Shown here: piece after piece, positions 6,946-8,184 of the stretch
Numbering within the stretch: position 1 is the first letter of the stretch
Layout: each line of letters starts with the position of its first letter
Assembly (NCBI GenBank): GCA_013362195.1
Contig: JABFWM010000280.1
Span: forward strand, 1 to 8,184
Length of the DNA: 8,184 nt
From: Acidobacteriota bacterium
GTDB taxonomy: Bacteria > Acidobacteriota > Vicinamibacteria > Vicinamibacterales > 2-12-FULL-66-21
Direction: 5' to 3'
Position numbers and translations under genes: made by a program
Notes under the pieces: generated by a model
Told to the model about the DNA's origin: nothing
What the model saw: the letters and a program-made list of their open reading frames with translations, nothing else
Database searches by the model: none

Positions 6946-6968
6946 GGACGGAAACCGTCCACGGTTTC
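6946..6968. repeat. Strong palindrome / overlapping hairpins
   Basis: GAAACCGT (6951-6958), a CC centre, and ACGGTTTC (6961-6968) make an 18-bp inverted repeat with perfect 8-bp arms. Overlapping it, GGACGG (6946-6951), AAA and CCGTCC (6955-6960) make a tight alternative 6-bp hairpin. It begins about 65 bases after the small secreted protein gene. The very short centre suits a dimeric regulator's DNA site better than an RNA hairpin; the GGACGG stem could act at the RNA level. No T-tract follows. Confidence 0.55.
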
Positions 6969-7019
6969 GATGCAGAACCTCCGGTCAGCCAGGGGATCCG
7001 CGGAATCTCAATCGCAGGC

Positions 7020-7310
7020 GTCATCGCTCGTAGTCTCGACAAGCGCGTCAAGACAGGAGCAACGCCGGCAGCCGTGACGTCCCGCCCGCGAGGTGGTCCT
7101 TTGATCAGCGTCGACGGGCCACCAGCGCTGCCTCTCCGCTTCGCTCTGCAAGTGCGTGCGCTGACGGTCCTCTGCACCGCGCGAATACCTGTTTTCTGAT
7201 CGTTCCGCTCGAACGCCGGGTGTTCCCCGGTCTTACCTGCCCGGCGTAGAGCATCTCGTGGATCTTCCCGGCCGCAAATCCACAACAAGATAGCGATCCA
7301 CCTTTGGGGC
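7020..7310 (-). pseudogene. Decayed serine recombinase fragment
   Basis: On the minus strand, two frames together resemble the Recombinase-domain region of large serine site-specific recombinases (resolvase/invertase, PinE-like). One frame reads GG..., then AAGKIHEMLYAG (about 7239-7275), like the family's GxIYxxLxNPxYAG segment but with the NP positions missing. A frame change follows, then KTGEHPAFERN (about 7200-7234), like YPGEHPAIIDR, an arginine-rich run with AVQ, and GPSTLIKG (about 7095-7119), like the SPSLLAG segment that follows in the family. The order and spacing match the family, but the frameshift, the missing residues and the absence of the N-terminal catalytic domain mark it as a relic. 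Its presence suggests a past mobile-element insertion beside the metal-related genes. Assignment rests on motif memory only. Confidence 0.4.
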
Positions 7311-7419
7311 TTGGTGTGCTTGGTGACCTTTCGTGACAGGTCCTCGGCCGTGGCCTGCGGATGTCGGCGACTGCGCGCAAACCGTGACAAGTGAAGATTG
7401 GTCGAATTAGGATGCTTCG

Positions 7420-8184
7420 ATGAACGCGTGGCCCGCATGCGGGCTCATGACCTTACTGCTCGCCAGTGCTCTCCTCCACGCCCAGGCGCCCCCGGCCCTC
7501 ACCCTCGACGACGCGATCGCGCGAGCGATCGAGGCAAACCGCGCGGTGCTCGCGGCGCGCAGCGCGCGCGCGATCGATCTGGCCGCGGTGCAGGCGGCCG
7601 GCCAGCGGCCCAATCCCGAAGTCACCGTCGAAGCGGAGCGCGAAACGCCGCACTGGTCGTTCGGCGGCGCGGTGCCGGTCGAGATCTCGGGGAAGCGGCG
7701 GCGCCGGATCGACGTCGCGAACGCCACGCTGGCGGTCACCGAAGCGGAGACCGCGCGTGTCACGGCGGACGTGCGAAGCGACGTGCGGCGCGCGTATTAC
7801 CAGACGGTCGCCGCGGTGCGGCGGCTCGACATCGCGCAGGAACTCGAGACCATCGCCACGCGGGCGCGCGACGCCGCGCAGGAGCGTTTTCAAACCGGCG
7901 CCTCACCGCGGCTCGACGCGCTCCAGGCGCAGCTCGCCTTGTCCGAGGCGCAGAACGAGAGCGCCCGCGCACGAGGCGAGATCGCCGCCGCGCGCACCGA
8001 GTTGAACGCGCTGCTCGCCTACCCGCTCGAGACGGTGTCCACGCTGGCGGATCCGTTGGAAGGGGGATCGCTGCCGTCGCCCGCCGAGGCGATCGCGCAG
8101 GCGATCGGCGCCAACGCGGAATTGCAGGTCCTCCAGAAACAGATCGACGCCGAACGCGCGCGGGTGGCGCTCGCGCGCGCGATG
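7420..8184 (+). CDS. TolC-family outer-membrane factor, CzcC/CusC-like, 3' partial
   Basis: The first 255 codons of an outer-membrane channel subunit; it runs off the window. ATG 7420 has AGGA (7409-7412) 7 bases upstream. Residues 1-23 form a signal peptide ending HAQA, with no lipobox cysteine at the cleavage site, so it is probably not lipidated. LTLDDAIARAIEAN (27-40) is the classic opening helix of the OEP repeat. GQRPNPEVTVE (61-71) and VPVEISGKRRRRID (85-98) match the GLLPNPxLxVE and QPIExGGKR segments of the heavy-metal CzcC/CusC branch. Long alanine/arginine/glutamate-rich coiled-coil helices follow (about 98-200), then the start of the second structural repeat. In this family the protein is the exit duct of a tripartite pump with an RND transporter and a membrane-fusion protein, which would be expected downstream. 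Family is firm; metal substrate is inferred. Confidence 0.92.
   Translation, partial: MNAWPACGLMTLLLASALLHAQAPPALTLDDAIARAIEANRAVLAARSARAIDLAAVQAAGQRPNPEVTVEAERETPHWSFGGAVPVEISGKRRRRIDVANATLAVTEAETARVTADVRSDVRRAYYQTVAAVRRLDIAQELETIATRARDAAQERFQTGASPRLDALQAQLALSEAQNESARARGEIAAARTELNALLAYPLETVSTLADPLEGGSLPSPAEAIAQAIGANAELQVLQKQIDAERARVALARAM
7431..7444. repeat. 14-bp perfect palindrome inside the efflux gene start
   Basis: GCCCGCATGCGGGC reads the same on both strands and lies over codons 4-9 of the outer-membrane factor gene. As RNA it can form a 5-bp GC stem with a CATG tetraloop 11 bases after the start codon, which could affect initiation; as DNA it could be a regulator site. It may also be chance in GC-rich coding sequence. 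Confidence 0.4.

Larger units (their letters stand above)
6881..7419. other. Gene-poor stretch between oxidase set and efflux gene
   Basis: About 540 bases with no convincing intact gene on either strand. It contains the palindrome at 6946-6968, a minus-strand recombinase relic (about 7020-7310) and the leader of the outer-membrane factor gene. Its separation of the two gene groups argues that the efflux gene has its own promoter, although I cannot identify clear promoter boxes. Confidence 0.6.

Noticed and set aside
7214..7246. CGCCGGG / CCCGGCG inverted repeat with a 19-base loop
   Set aside because: It falls in the recombinase relic, where both arms encode parts of recognisable motifs, so chance pairing in former coding DNA explains it.
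1..8184. CRISPR arrays, tRNA or rRNA genes
   Set aside because: No regularly spaced direct repeats and no tRNA- or rRNA-like segments were seen on either strand.

Overview
This is a GC-rich window in which every recognisable intact gene lies on the + strand. The high GC content, the GTG starts, the Tat-exported multicopper oxidase and the gene types suggest a Gram-negative environmental bacterium. An Acidobacteriota (Vicinamibacteria-like) origin would fit, but that is a guess from style and not a demonstrated placement.

Layout: (1) positions 1-2405 hold the 3' part of a comEC/rec2-type DNA-uptake channel gene, with a membrane competence domain followed by a metallo-beta-lactamase-like domain. 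(2) Positions 2406-3138 have no convincing intact gene. They hold a possible frameshifted Phd/YefM-type antitoxin relic and a nested dyad. (3) Positions 3139-6880 form a three-gene, closely spaced set: a Tat-exported CotA/bilirubin-oxidase-like multicopper oxidase with all copper ligands visible, a SCO1/SenC copper-chaperone domain fused to a cytochrome c domain, and a small secreted protein of unknown function. (4) Positions 6881-7419 are again without an intact gene. On the minus strand they carry what looks like a decayed, frameshifted serine recombinase fragment, and they also contain a strong 18-bp palindrome. (5) From 7420 to the window edge is the 5' part of a TolC-family outer-membrane factor of CzcC/CusC type.

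How the genes may work together: the oxidase, the SCO-cytochrome c fusion and the secreted protein are all predicted to act outside the cytoplasm. The first two are copper- or haem-dependent redox proteins. A reasonable inference is a periplasmic metal- or phenol-oxidising module in which the SCO domain helps load copper and the haem domain carries electrons to or from the respiratory chain. The downstream outer-membrane factor suggests that metal efflux genes follow, but a gene-free stretch with a mobile-element relic separates it from the oxidase set, so it need not share a transcript with it.
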